A stretch of DNA of 64,000 nucleotides from Vibrio methylphosphonaticus (GTDB lineage Bacteria > Pseudomonadota > Gammaproteobacteria > Enterobacterales > Vibrionaceae): contig NZ_JAMKMS010000006.1 of NCBI RefSeq assembly GCF_023634655.1, positions 186,001 through 250,000 on the forward strand. The letters are read 5' to 3'. Below are positions 1-8,334 of this stretch, in pieces. Under the pieces are notes generated by a model that saw only the letters and a list, made by a program, of their open reading frames with translations, made no database searches and was not told the origin of the DNA. Made by a program: the position numbers and the translations under genes. The number at the start of each line of letters is the position of its first letter. Position 1 is the first letter of the stretch.

Positions 1-2
1 CG

Positions 3-56
3 GGTTGTACCTTGAAGGAAGCGCGAAAAGCTATCGATGACCATGAAGGTTTATAG
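3..56 (+). CDS. 3' end of an unidentified CDS (partial)
   Basis: An open frame enters from the left edge and ends at a TAG at 54-56. The visible tail reads GCTLKEARKAIDDHEGL. It is too short to assign a family. It is taken as coding only because the reading is open, hydrophilic and protein-like, while the other two forward frames stop within the first 40 bases. A 17-bp tandem duplication begins inside its last codons. Confidence 0.35.
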   Translation, partial: GCTLKEARKAIDDHEGL

Positions 57-76
57 TCAATGAAGGTTTATAGTTA
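43..76. repeat. 17-bp tandem duplication over a stop codon
   Basis: ATGAAGGTTTATAGTCA (43-59) is followed directly by ATGAAGGTTTATAGTTA (60-76), one difference in 17. The first copy carries the TAG that ends the partial upstream frame. It looks like a recent slippage duplication. Confidence 0.8.
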
Positions 77-101
77 AAAGATTTCTATTGTTTCAAATGA
101 A

Positions 102-146
102 AATGCCAGTTTCACAATTTCGAATAGAAACGGTGATACTGGCATT
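102..146. other. inverted repeat in intergenic region
   Basis: AATGCCAGT (102-110) pairs with ACTGGCATT (138-146), with extra TTCAC/GTGA pairing just inside. It lies between the partial upstream gene and the end of the peptidase gene that converges on it, so a terminator role is possible. There is no T tract on either side. Confidence 0.4.
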
Positions 147-220
147 CATGTATTAGCGACACAGGCTTTTTACTACCCAAGTCATGCTATGGTCGTAGTA
201 AATCCCTGACCTTTTGATGA

Positions 221-1327
221 TTACTCTGAAACGTAAGTAATCACAAAATCGGTAATTTTTACCATATCGTCAATCGCAATGTATTCTTCAGTGGTGTGCA
301 CTTTCGCCATACCTGTTGAAAGGTTCACAGTGGTTAAGCCTTTCTTATTGAAGTTATTTGCGTCACTACCGCCGCCAGTGTGTTTGGTTGCCGCCTCAAT
401 ACCATTTTTTGCAAACGCCGCTTTGACTTGCTGAACGTGTGCGTCATCTTCGGCGATAACGAATGCGTTATAAGCTCGTGTCGATTCAATCTCAACGGTT
501 GCGCCAAACTTTTGAGCTGAAGCTTCGAAAGTTTCAACCATGTGTTCAACTTGTGCAGCAAGTTTGTCACCGTTCAAAGAGCGAGCTTCGGCGATGACCG
601 TTAGCTCAGGCATGACGATGTTTGTTGCTTGACCGCCATTGATCATACCGATGTTTGCCGTGGTTTCTTCATCAATGCGCAGTAGTTTCATGTTCATGAT
701 AGCGTCAGCAGCAACGCTTGCCGCGCTAATGCCTTCTTCTGGAGCGAGACCTGCGTGAGCGGGACGACCAGTGATTTTTGCGATGATTTTTTGTTGACCC
801 GGAGCACCAGTTACAATGCTACCAATGGCGCCACCGGTATCAAGAACGATCGCTTTGTCTGACTGGATGAATGACATATCAAAGTATTCAGAGCCGAACA
901 AGCCGCCTTCTTCGTGAACAGTGAAAGCCACTTCAATAGTTTTATGTTCAAGGTTTTGCTCTTTAAGGCATCGTACCGCTTCCATGACTGCTGCAATACC
1001 AGATTTGTCGTCGCCACCAAGAATCGTGTTACCTTTCGAGCGAATAATGCCGTCTTCGATAATTGGCTCAATGCCAATACCTGGAGACACGGTATCCATA
1101 TGGGCGCTAAAAACAATGCTGCCTTCAAGAGTGCCTTCAAGTCGACCGTACACATTAAAGCCATTGGTGTACTTTTCTGGGACGGGCAGCTTGCTAACGG
1201 TAAAGCCAAGCTCACCTAGTTGCTCTGATACCGCTTCTGCGATGGCTTTTTCGTTGCCAGATTCACTGTCGATTTTTACTAGTTCAAAGAAATGGTTGAC
1301 CAAACGGTCCGTATTTACATGGGTCAT
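221..1327 (-). CDS. M20-family metallopeptidase, peptidase T-like
   Basis: This is a 368-residue cytoplasmic zinc aminopeptidase of the M20 family, closest in pattern to PepT-like tripeptidases. Di-metal ligands are visible in order: H76 and D78 in SAHMDTV, D106 in GGDD, the E139-E140 pair in VHEEGG, D163 in VLDTGG and H344 in KVHTTEEY. The small dimerisation (lid) domain sits at about residues 180-280, including the GRPAHAG segment typical of the family. Length is slightly short of E. coli PepT (about 408), so it belongs to the PepT-like side branch. The ATG at 1327 has only a weak AAAG upstream. It is transcribed alone, with a DMT transporter in the same direction about 100 bp upstream. Substrate specificity is inferred only. 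Confidence 0.9.
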   Translation of the reverse strand: MTHVNTDRLVNHFFELVKIDSESGNEKAIAEAVSEQLGELGFTVSKLPVPEKYTNGFNVYGRLEGTLEGSIVFSAHMDTVSPGIGIEPIIEDGIIRSKGNTILGGDDKSGIAAVMEAVRCLKEQNLEHKTIEVAFTVHEEGGLFGSEYFDMSFIQSDKAIVLDTGGAIGSIVTGAPGQQKIIAKITGRPAHAGLAPEEGISAASVAADAIMNMKLLRIDEETTANIGMINGGQATNIVMPELTVIAEARSLNGDKLAAQVEHMVETFEASAQKFGATVEIESTRAYNAFVIAEDDAHVQQVKAAFAKNGIEAATKHTGGGSDANNFNKKGLTTVNLSTGMAKVHTTEEYIAIDDMVKITDFVITYVSE

Positions 1328-1430
1328 AGGATTCTTTCAGGTTTAGAACAGGGAGGATTACTTTACACCCTATGTTTACGTGCTAGACCTGAGATAAATC
1401 AAAAAAAACGCCGCATTTCAGATTTTGTGC

Positions 1431-2375
1431 CTAGTTTTGAGAAGTTTTTTGTTTCGAAAATTGGTAACAAGCTGCCATTGTAGTAGAAACGATCAATGTG
1501 CTGCCTCCCCATTGCAATAACGATAGAACTTCATTTAGGAAAAACACCGAAAAGAGTAATCCGAATAATGGCTCGGTAGCCATGAGTAATGACGCATGGC
1601 TTGCACTGAGAAATCTCACGGAGTAATTCTGTATAAAAAATGCCAACAACGTACAGGCTAGTGCAAGGTATAAAAGATAAAGGACTTGTTCTACCCCAAA
1701 TAAAGCGAGCATCTGCATCGTTTGGCTCGCATCAGATTGAACAATAATGAGCCCAAACATTGACAGGGTAACGACGCTGAGCTGAATAAAAGTGACCAAT
1801 TCCAAACTCAGAGCCTCATCGCTCAATGCTTTGCGACAGACCACCACCATAATAGAGCGTAGGATCGCTGCAGTCAGTATCAGCATGACACTGTCGTTGA
1901 GGATGATGGCATTCCAATCTGTGTTTGATGCTAAGGCGATGCCTACTACACCTATAAAACAATACAAATAGATTGATACCGGCAGGGTGGCTTTGAGCCA
2001 AATACGCTCGACAAATGGGGTAAAGAGTACGCAAAGGCTAATAAGTACCGCGACTTCACTCGCTTGAGTTAACATCACGGCCCAAGTTTCGGTGATGAAA
2101 ATACCCGTAAGAATAACACCGGTTGTTGTACCGACCGCCAGATAGCGACGAGGTAAGGCTAAGAAGTCAGCCACCGCATTTTTTCTAATCAGAATCACTC
2201 CAAGCACTAGGCTGCTAATAGCAAAACGCGCAAATAGTAGTTGTTCAAGTGACATGAGATCCAGTAACTTTTTTGATACCCCGTAGCTGGTTCCCCACAT
2301 AACAGAAACAAGCAGTAGCCCTAATATGGCAGTATTTGATGGTAAATAACTTGCATAATGTCGGTTGATTGGCAT
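1431..2375 (-). CDS. DMT (EamA) family transporter
   Basis: This is a 314-residue integral membrane protein with about ten hydrophobic segments in two repeated EamA halves. The first helix carries the WGTSYGVSK signature common to drug/metabolite exporters. The second half (about residues 165-305) repeats the fold and ends with SLLQWGGSTLIV. It stands divergent to a LysR regulator with only 95 bp between starts, the usual arrangement for a LysR protein that controls a neighbouring exporter. The substrate cannot be read from the sequence. Relatives move amino acids, metabolites or toxic compounds. Confidence 0.88.
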   Translation of the reverse strand: MPINRHYASYLPSNTAILGLLLVSVMWGTSYGVSKKLLDLMSLEQLLFARFAISSLVLGVILIRKNAVADFLALPRRYLAVGTTTGVILTGIFITETWAVMLTQASEVAVLISLCVLFTPFVERIWLKATLPVSIYLYCFIGVVGIALASNTDWNAIILNDSVMLILTAAILRSIMVVVCRKALSDEALSLELVTFIQLSVVTLSMFGLIIVQSDASQTMQMLALFGVEQVLYLLYLALACTLLAFFIQNYSVRFLSASHASLLMATEPLFGLLFSVFFLNEVLSLLQWGGSTLIVSTTMAACYQFSKQKTSQN

Positions 2376-2470
2376 TTGTACAACATTCCCTTGTTAAATA
2401 TCTTCCTGCTTATGCTAACTTATGAATTACAAAGTAATAATATCTCCAGTAATCAAAGGAGTGATGACCG

Positions 2471-3391
2471 GTGGACACAAATAAATTGATGGGCCTCTTA
2501 CCCGACATTGCCGCGTTTGTCGTGGTGGTTGAATCAGGAAGTTTTACAGCAGCTTCTCAGCGTCTCGGTGTGACGCCATCTGGAGTGAGTCGTCAGGTCA
2601 GTCGGCTAGAGTCAGCGCTAGCGACCGATTTGCTCGAAAGAACGACACGTAAGCAGGTCACTACAGACGCAGGTAAGGCGGTTTATGAATTTGGCAAGAA
2701 GATCATGGAGGCCGCCACTGATATCTCAGTGATCACCAGTCAAGGTGACCACGAGGTAACGGGTGAGTTGAGAGTCGCTGCCCCAAAAGCCTTTAGTCGT
2801 CATATTTTAGAGCCACTATTGCTGTCCTTTTTGAGGCGGTACCCCAAGGTCAAATTAAGGCTGTTTGTCAGCGATGAATTTGTCGATCCGTTCGGTCATA
2901 ATTTAGATATTGTTTTTGAACTGACGCATTTACCACGTGAAAATCTTGTTGCCAAAAATTTGGGCAGTATTAAAACCGTGCTATGTGCAAGCAAAACGTA
3001 TTTGCAGTTAAATGGTATACCGTTTGAACCCAATCAATTATTACAACATCAATGCTTATTTTTAAATGAATCGCCGAATGATAATCAGTGGATTTTTACT
3101 CGCGGCGACGATGTTGTGAAAGTGCAGGTAGATGGTCCGTTCAGTGTGAATCATTCAGAGATGAGACTTAACGCGGTAAAGCAGGACTTTGGGATAGGGG
3201 TGTTCCCAGAGTTTGTTGCACGGGATGCCTTACTAAAAGGAGACGTGCTTCCGGTGCTTCCTGATTGGGAAATAAACTCAAGATATCAGGGATTGGTGGT
3301 GATGCAGTTTCCACAATCCAAATATATGCCAGCACGTAGACGAGCTTTTATCGACTATATTGTTGATGCGATGGCGGAGCAGTCGACGTAG
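2471..3391 (+). CDS. LysR-family transcriptional regulator
   Basis: This 306-residue protein has an N-terminal winged HTH at about residues 10-70 (FTAASQRLGVTPSGVSRQVS is the classic LysR helix-turn-helix) and a periplasmic-binding-protein-like effector domain from about 95 to 300. The GTG start at 2471 is chosen because AAAGGAG (2455-2461) lies 9 bases upstream. The ATG at 2464 is out of frame and stops at once. It is divergent from the DMT transporter gene, which it probably regulates through the shared 95-bp intergenic region. It belongs to the large group with a short tail after residue 300. The inducer is unknown. Confidence 0.9.
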   Translation: MDTNKLMGLLPDIAAFVVVVESGSFTAASQRLGVTPSGVSRQVSRLESALATDLLERTTRKQVTTDAGKAVYEFGKKIMEAATDISVITSQGDHEVTGELRVAAPKAFSRHILEPLLLSFLRRYPKVKLRLFVSDEFVDPFGHNLDIVFELTHLPRENLVAKNLGSIKTVLCASKTYLQLNGIPFEPNQLLQHQCLFLNESPNDNQWIFTRGDDVVKVQVDGPFSVNHSEMRLNAVKQDFGIGVFPEFVARDALLKGDVLPVLPDWEINSRYQGLVVMQFPQSKYMPARRRAFIDYIVDAMAEQST

Positions 3392-3498
3392 CCAGTCATC
3401 GCCTATCCTGTAGATAGTTTGATGGAGCGCATATCGTGATGAAAGCGCGCCATTGTTTCTGAAGTAGGCTGTTTAAGCTTATGATATCAAATCTTTAA

Positions 3499-4206
3499 TT
3501 AGGTAAAGCGTTGTGGGAAATCACTAAAAATACCATCAACGCAATTGCGTAGCTTGAATGACTTGGGATTGTTGACGGTGTAGCACCAAATAGAGACATG
3601 TTTGTCTCTTAAAGCATTAACATGCCTTTGGTTTAGCCAGCGGTAGTTTAAGTGGCAACTAAATGCTTCCACATCGTCGATCAATTGAAGTAGCTTTTTA
3701 TTGAGCCTGTTTCCTAATACGCCAAGCTTGATGCCCAGGTTAGCGGAGTAGAGTGCACGCATAACGCTGGCGCTAAAGCTTGAAATGAGTAGCTGTTCAC
3801 GGTTAATGGTACTAGTGGCAAGTGCTTGTTCGAGTAATAACACAACGTGTTGAGCATCATGGGTGTCTATCTTGATTTCCAGATTGATGTAAAGTTGGTT
3901 TTCTTCACAATACTGTAACAAGGTCTCTAACGTCAAAATGGGTTCAGCGCGATACTGTTCACCTTTCCATGCACCAAAATCGAGTTGCTGTAGCTGCGCA
4001 AGCGATAATTGATCGACGCGACCGCGTCCATTGCTGCAGCGATCAACCGTATGATCATGGCAGATCACCAGAATGTTATCCTGACTGGGCTGCACATCCA
4101 CTTCGACCCAATTAAAACCAAGTCTTTTGGCTTCCTTGATACTAATTAAGGTATTTTCCGGATGGGTTCCCGCAACGCCACGGTGTCCAGCGACAATTAA
4201 GCTCAT
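3499..4206 (-). CDS. ugpQ: glycerophosphodiester phosphodiesterase (UgpQ-like)
   Basis: This 235-residue cytoplasmic enzyme of the GDPD TIM-barrel family hydrolyses glycerophosphodiesters to glycerol-3-phosphate and an alcohol. Visible catalytic and metal residues are H8-R9-G10, E17-N18-T19, E35-x-D37 and the second catalytic histidine H50 in VICHDHTVDR. No signal peptide is seen, which fits UgpQ rather than periplasmic GlpQ. Length is close to E. coli UgpQ (247). It is a single gene and convergent with the LysR gene. There is no ugp transporter nearby, so the role in scavenging of phospholipid head groups is inferred from the family. Confidence 0.88.
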   Translation of the reverse strand: MSLIVAGHRGVAGTHPENTLISIKEAKRLGFNWVEVDVQPSQDNILVICHDHTVDRCSNGRGRVDQLSLAQLQQLDFGAWKGEQYRAEPILTLETLLQYCEENQLYINLEIKIDTHDAQHVVLLLEQALATSTINREQLLISSFSASVMRALYSANLGIKLGVLGNRLNKKLLQLIDDVEAFSCHLNYRWLNQRHVNALRDKHVSIWCYTVNNPKSFKLRNCVDGIFSDFPQRFT

Positions 4207-4395
4207 ATGTTAATCCTATTCTTGTGCGATTGAGCTGCGTCAGTCAATTTGGTCATTCTATGGCTTAACTGGATGAACGACAATTGAAAAATCCGATTTA
4301 AAACGAAGGGAAACATGTCAAATAAAGGGATTATGTTGCGGAGTTGTAAATAAAAGGATATCTTACCGAAAGAGATTAGACCAGTTGAAGATATA

Positions 4396-5166
4396 ATGAA
4401 AATACACAATATAAAAGGGTATATACAGCAGATATATTTAGTTGAATATCCAGATAAATTGTTACTACTCGATGGCGCAAGCCGAGCAGACGTTAGCACA
4501 ATATGTCAGTTTATTACTCAAGAGTTGACTCGTCCATTGAACGATCTAAAAGTGGTGGTGGTCACTCACATGCATCCTGATCATGCCGGCGCTGCACATC
4601 GTCTTCGAGCGCTTTGCGGCTGTGATATTGTCTCTTCAAAACAATCACATCAATGGTATCGAGGCGTTGACGGTTTTTTTATGCACCTTGCTGATCTTTC
4701 GTTAGCGTGGTGGATGGCGAGTCGTATGGGAAAGCCTCGAAAGAATTTATGGTATAAGAAATCTCTTTCCCCACAATATAGTGTTGTGGACGGTGATCGT
4801 CTCCCTAACTTTTCTGATTGGCAGGTCATTGCTACTCCTGGTCACACAGATCGGGATATCTCTATCTACCATGCGGGACAGGCGGTGATATATGTGGCGG
4901 ATCTTATGGTGCAAGTTAAGCAAAATTTGGTGGCGCCATTTCCAGTGTTTCACCCTAATCAGTACAGGGCGTCGATCAAAAAAGTGTATCAACTGAATGC
5001 AAAACAAGTGCTATTAGCGCATCGTAGCGCCGTAATTTTTGACGAAAAGGCAATGGAGCATTTGCTGGATACGGCGCCAAGAACGCCAGTGACTCACTGG
5101 CGAGTAGTGAAAATAAAAGCCAAAAAATTATTTAATGGGCTATCTAATCGTTTTTCTTGGTCTTGA
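4396..5166 (+). CDS. metallo-beta-lactamase-fold hydrolase
   Basis: This 256-residue MBL-fold protein shows the HxHxDH metal motif at H58, H60, D62, H63 (THMHPDHAG), followed by H150 in ATPGHTDRDISI, D169 in VADLM and a late histidine in LLAHRSAV. This is a complete two-metal site. The catalysed reaction cannot be told from the sequence. The family includes glyoxalase II, lactonases and lipid or nucleotide hydrolases. The ATG at 4396 opens the frame with a weak GAAG upstream. Its 3' end overlaps the convergent lipocalin gene by 23 bp. Confidence 0.85.
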   Translation: MKIHNIKGYIQQIYLVEYPDKLLLLDGASRADVSTICQFITQELTRPLNDLKVVVVTHMHPDHAGAAHRLRALCGCDIVSSKQSHQWYRGVDGFFMHLADLSLAWWMASRMGKPRKNLWYKKSLSPQYSVVDGDRLPNFSDWQVIATPGHTDRDISIYHAGQAVIYVADLMVQVKQNLVAPFPVFHPNQYRASIKKVYQLNAKQVLLAHRSAVIFDEKAMEHLLDTAPRTPVTHWRVVKIKAKKLFNGLSNRFSWS

Positions 5167-5698
5167 CCTGGGCTTTATCTTGGTTTGGAAAAATAAGTGA
5201 GTTGGTATCGAACCCAGCTTTATCGGCTATCTGGATATAGTTATCTAACGCTTCTTGAGGGAGAGTTGGACTGCGGGATAGAAGCCAGAAATAATCCAAA
5301 TTGTAGCCACTCACTAGTGCGACCGAGTAGTCATCCTCAAGATAGTAAACCACATAACTTCCGTAAAAAGGACCAAAAAAAGAGACCTTTAGATGGCCGA
5401 TATCAGGTGTATCGATAAACTTAGCTTTTCCTTCCGCTTCAGACCATTCGTTTTCCTCACTGTCCCAACCACGATTGACCACTTTTACTGAACCATCTTC
5501 ATTGATGGAATAGAATGCTGACACATTGTCTAGACCACGTTCAAAGCTGTGGTCCAGACGAGCAACTTCATACCACTGCCCAAGATAACGATTAAGTTCA
5601 AATTGGCTGACAGGCTGTACGTTGCTAGGCATGCCTGTACAGGCGGCTAATAGAGCAATCGATCCAAGTACGATTAGCTTACGAAAATTAAGATTCAT
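5144..5698 (-). CDS. blc: outer-membrane lipocalin Blc
   Basis: This 184-residue bacterial lipocalin binds lysophospholipids or other hydrophobic ligands at the outer membrane. The signal sequence ends in a lipobox LLAAC with the lipidated cysteine at residue 20, so it is exported and anchored as a lipoprotein. The lipocalin GxW motif is present (YLGQWYEVARLDHSFERG) and the eight-stranded barrel continues to about residue 170, with the conserved R in LSRSP. Length matches E. coli Blc (177). It is a single gene whose end overlaps the convergent MBL-fold gene by 23 bp. Confidence 0.93.
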   Translation of the reverse strand: MNLNFRKLIVLGSIALLAACTGMPSNVQPVSQFELNRYLGQWYEVARLDHSFERGLDNVSAFYSINEDGSVKVVNRGWDSEENEWSEAEGKAKFIDTPDIGHLKVSFFGPFYGSYVVYYLEDDYSVALVSGYNLDYFWLLSRSPTLPQEALDNYIQIADKAGFDTNSLIFPNQDKAQVKTKKND

Positions 5699-5851
5699 CT
5701 ACGTTCCTTATTTATGAATACTTCTTTTATTATAAACGTTTAAGTGTAATATCGATCAGAATACTCAACAAATATTGCATAAACCTCTTAATACGCATAC
5801 TCTCTTTGACGGTCTCAACGTCAGATCTGGCTCCAAAGGTAATCACAATTC

Positions 5852-6520
5852 ATGTTTGAAATATTTCTCGTTCTTGCAATGCTGGTCGGTTTGTTCTTTG
5901 TCGCGCTTAAATTTTTCGTTAAACAAGAAGACACCAAAACTTATCGATATAAGGCAAAGGGGCCCATATTATCGGCGCCTCAAACCGCTTTTTATAATGC
6001 ATTAAGAGAAGCCGTTGGTGAGCATGGATTGATATTCACTAAGGTTAACTTGTCCAATGTGGTTACTCCGACCCAAACTACCAACAAAAAGCAGTGGTAC
6101 ATTGCCAACAACGTGATAGCGAAAAGCTATTTCGACTTTGTAATTTGTGACCCACGAACACTGCAACCTAGGGTGGTGATTGAATATGATGATGGTCAAA
6201 AGTTGCATCAAGGGAAAATAGAACGTCAAAGACTGATTATGCAAGTCTGTAAATCTGCGGAGCTACCGTTGATTGGTGCCAGTGTTAAGATGAGCTACCA
6301 AGTAAGTAAACTACGCCGTCTTATTGGCGCCCACATCGATCTTATCGAGCCAGAGAAAGAAGTTCGATTCTGCAAGCGTTGTGGTAGCCCAATGAATATC
6401 AAAACCGCAACGCAAGGTAATTTCAAAGGACGTCGATTCTTTACCTGTAGTCGCCAACCATTGTGCCAATACACAGAAAACTACAACGTTGTGTTTGAAG
6501 ATGACTCGGAACGCCAGTAG
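5852..6520 (+). CDS. DUF2726 protein with C-terminal zinc ribbon
   Basis: This 222-residue protein has an N-terminal membrane helix (residues 2-22). A DUF2726 domain follows at about 44-160, a predicted restriction-endonuclease-like fold with D95, D100 and E111-Y-D113-D114 as acidic candidates and K117. A topoisomerase-type C4 zinc ribbon closes it (C174, C177, C199, C205). The combination suggests a nucleic-acid-related activity next to the membrane, but no function is established for it here. It is a single gene upstream of the tRNA pair. Confidence 0.75.
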   Translation: MFEIFLVLAMLVGLFFVALKFFVKQEDTKTYRYKAKGPILSAPQTAFYNALREAVGEHGLIFTKVNLSNVVTPTQTTNKKQWYIANNVIAKSYFDFVICDPRTLQPRVVIEYDDGQKLHQGKIERQRLIMQVCKSAELPLIGASVKMSYQVSKLRRLIGAHIDLIEPEKEVRFCKRCGSPMNIKTATQGNFKGRRFFTCSRQPLCQYTENYNVVFEDDSERQ

Positions 6521-6678
6521 GTACTATAAAGAAAACGGAAATAGTTGAAATTTCAGGGACAAAAGCACAAAAACAGAGCGAACTGGTGATATAAGCGCCA
6601 AACAACATCAAAAATACAAAAATGTGCTTGCACCGCCTAATGTCTCTCGTTAATATCTTCCTCGTTCTAAGGAATAAC

Positions 6679-6755
6679 GCCCGCTTAGCTCAGTTGGTTA
6701 GAGTACTTGCATGACATGCAAGGTGTCACTGGTTCGAGTCCAGTAGCGGGCACCA
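6679..6755 (+). tRNA. tRNA-Val (anticodon GAC), copy 1
   Basis: This 77-nt cloverleaf has acceptor stem GCCCGCT/AGCGGGC, D arm GCTC/GAGT, anticodon stem CTTGC/GCAAG enclosing the loop ATGACAT (anticodon GAC at the centre), T arm ACTGG TTCGAGT CCAGT and encoded ACCA at the 3' end. It reads valine GUC/GUU codons. Confidence 0.95.
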
Positions 6756-6803
6756 CTTCCTAAGTTTACCTTTGAGGTTAGCTGTTAATAGAATATAAAA
6801 TAT

Positions 6804-6880
6804 GCCCGCTTAGCTCAGTTGGTTAGAGTACTTGCATGACATGCAAGGTGTCACTGGTTCGAGTCCAGTAGCGGGCACCA
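6804..6880 (+). tRNA. tRNA-Val (anticodon GAC), copy 2
   Basis: It is identical over all 77 nt to the copy 48 bp upstream, including the encoded CCA. The two are probably one transcript ending at the terminator just downstream. Confidence 0.95.
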
Positions 6881-6890
6881 AATTTAATAC

Positions 6891-6919
6891 AAAAAAGCCC
6901 ACTTTATGTGGGCTTTTTT
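6891..6919 (+). terminator. Rho-independent terminator of the tRNA-Val pair
   Basis: AAAAAAGCCCA and TGGGCTTTTTT form a strong hairpin with a 7-nt loop and a six-T tail, 10 bp after the second tRNA. It is symmetrical, so it could act on both strands. Confidence 0.9.
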
Positions 6920-7106
6920 GTATCTGCAATATCACTGACACCTCACCATATCTTCGATACATCAAAAACGGACCATCGTGCGGGGTAAGTTCTTTTCCTT
7001 AGTCATTCAATTGCGTTAGATACCCGAATTGGGGGAGTATACGGATGGGGAAAATTAGATTAGCGTTGTTTGCTTATCGCAGTTTGACGAATTAGGGACC
7101 CACGGC

Positions 7107-7916
7107 ATGAAAAGAGAACACAACTTGGAACAGTATTATGAGACGTATGGCGTTGGACGTCCCATCGTAATGATTCATGGCTCTTATGCGACAACATCAA
7201 CTTGGAAGCGAATGCTGACGACTATCCCTTCTGGCTATCGTTGTATATTAATCAAGTTACCTGGCCACTGCGGTACGCCAGACCCCACAGATTTTGGTCA
7301 AGCAATGGTTGAAACTGAACTGAGCATTATTGAAGCCATTATTGAGAAAGAGTGTGATGAGCCGATTCACCTTATTGGCCACTCCTATGGTGGTGTTGTG
7401 GCGTTGGCGTTGGCACTAAAGGGGCCGGTGAAACTGTCTCAGTTGAGTTTACTTGAACCTGTTGCTACGTGGGTGCTTGAATTAGAAAATGATCAGGTGA
7501 TGCTCACCGTGATCGAAGAATTTTTAAAAGATTATCGATTGTCTGTTGAGAAAAAACAATCTGATGCATGCGGCAAAGTGATCGATTTTTGGAGTGCAAA
7601 TAGCGAATTTTCGCAGTTTCCAAGCGAAGTAAAACAAAAGATGGCAACATTGGTAAGTAATAATCTCCGCCATTGGGACATTTGCACCACGGTTCCCGCT
7701 GCAGCATACAATTTAGCGTCGATGACGGTGCCGACGGATATTCTTGTTGGAGGTCTGTCAAATAATGCCGCTCACGCTATTGCTGCTCACCTAAACGCCT
7801 TACTACCCAATGCCCGATACTGTGAAGTCCCCGGCGCGCGCCATAGCCTAGTTGTCACTCATGCCACGGAGTGTGCAGAGGTGATGTTTCCTAAAAGGGC
7901 GACACAGCACAACTGA
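7107..7916 (+). CDS. alpha/beta hydrolase
   Basis: This 269-residue alpha/beta-hydrolase-fold protein has the oxyanion HG motif (IHGSYATTSTW, residues 24-33), the nucleophile elbow GHSYGG with Ser93 and the catalytic histidine in GARHSLVVTH near the C-terminus. The acid is probably the aspartate in PTDILVGG. There is no signal peptide, so it is cytoplasmic. Substrate cannot be named, and esterase, lipase-like or dehalogenase-like activities all fit. It is a single gene with its own terminator at 7927-7976. Confidence 0.85.
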   Translation: MKREHNLEQYYETYGVGRPIVMIHGSYATTSTWKRMLTTIPSGYRCILIKLPGHCGTPDPTDFGQAMVETELSIIEAIIEKECDEPIHLIGHSYGGVVALALALKGPVKLSQLSLLEPVATWVLELENDQVMLTVIEEFLKDYRLSVEKKQSDACGKVIDFWSANSEFSQFPSEVKQKMATLVSNNLRHWDICTTVPAAAYNLASMTVPTDILVGGLSNNAAHAIAAHLNALLPNARYCEVPGARHSLVVTHATECAEVMFPKRATQHN

Positions 7917-7926
7917 TACGAAAATG

Positions 7927-7976
7927 CTCATTGATTTGGCTTGTGTAAGGCAAAATCAATGAGTTATATTTTTTTG
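7927..7976 (+). terminator. Rho-independent terminator after the alpha/beta hydrolase gene
   Basis: CTCATTGATTT (7927-7937) and AAATCAATGAG (7953-7963) form a perfect 11-bp stem, followed by TTATATTTTTTT. It lies 10 bp after the hydrolase stop codon. Confidence 0.88.
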
Positions 7977-8334
7977 ACCTCCAGAATTTTAGCAAGCGCG
8001 GCTGTTTAACTTCCGTTAAGTCGTCTTTCTTTTTTGCGACATACTGACTAATACCAACTCATTTCATGTACTGCCATCTGCGGTGAAAATTATTACTCCG
8101 ATCCCTAATTTCGATCTTCTATACCCTAAAGGCATGCCAAGTATGGCTTCATTGTTATGGTAATGGGTGGAGTATCGAGATTGTTAATTCAATGCCAAAT
8201 ATTACAGTCGGTGCGTTCTAAGACATTCTAGATATCGGTTGTGAGGATGAATGATAACTAACTTTCTTGTTTAAGGTCTATGTTATGTTATAACATTACA
8301 CTTTGTTTTCAATAACAACGTTGAATTAGGGAAA
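7977..8334. other. intergenic region with Zur-box promoter area
   Basis: About 360 bp without a credible ORF precede the TonB-dependent receptor gene. The only strong signal is the Zur-like palindrome at 8280-8296. I looked for a cobalamin riboswitch, as expected for a B12-related receptor or cobN, and found none of its conserved B12-box-like elements. Nothing else is recognisable. Confidence 0.6.
8280..8296 (+). promoter_or_regulatory. Zur (zinc uptake regulator) box
   Basis: The 17-mer ATGTTATGTTATAACAT matches the enterobacterial Zur core ATGTTATA-N-TATAACAT at 15 of 16 specified positions. The overlapping 18-mer at 8282-8299 also differs by one base from the alphaproteobacterial form GTAATGTTATAACATTAC. 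It contains a perfect 12-bp palindrome (8285-8296). It ends 38 bp before the start of the receptor gene, a position suited to repression. Consensus sequences are from memory of published comparative work. Confidence 0.82.

Noticed and set aside
102..146. Integron attC site
   Set aside because: The inverted repeat lacks the GTTRRRY/RYYYAAC ends and the gene-cassette context of the Vibrio superintegron.
811..1215. Minus-strand 134-codon frame, and plus-strand frames at 914-1219 and 921-1346
   Set aside because: They lie wholly inside the M20 peptidase gene in other frames and show low-complexity, non-family sequence.
4203..4499. 98-codon minus-strand frame overlapping the MBL-fold gene start
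   Set aside because: It overlaps the glycerophosphodiesterase start and the 5' end of the MBL gene, has low-complexity hydrophobic sequence and no ribosome binding site.
7977..8334. Cobalamin riboswitch before the receptor/cobN operon
   Set aside because: Expected from the gene names, but no B12-box-like core or aptamer pattern is present. A Zur box is found instead.
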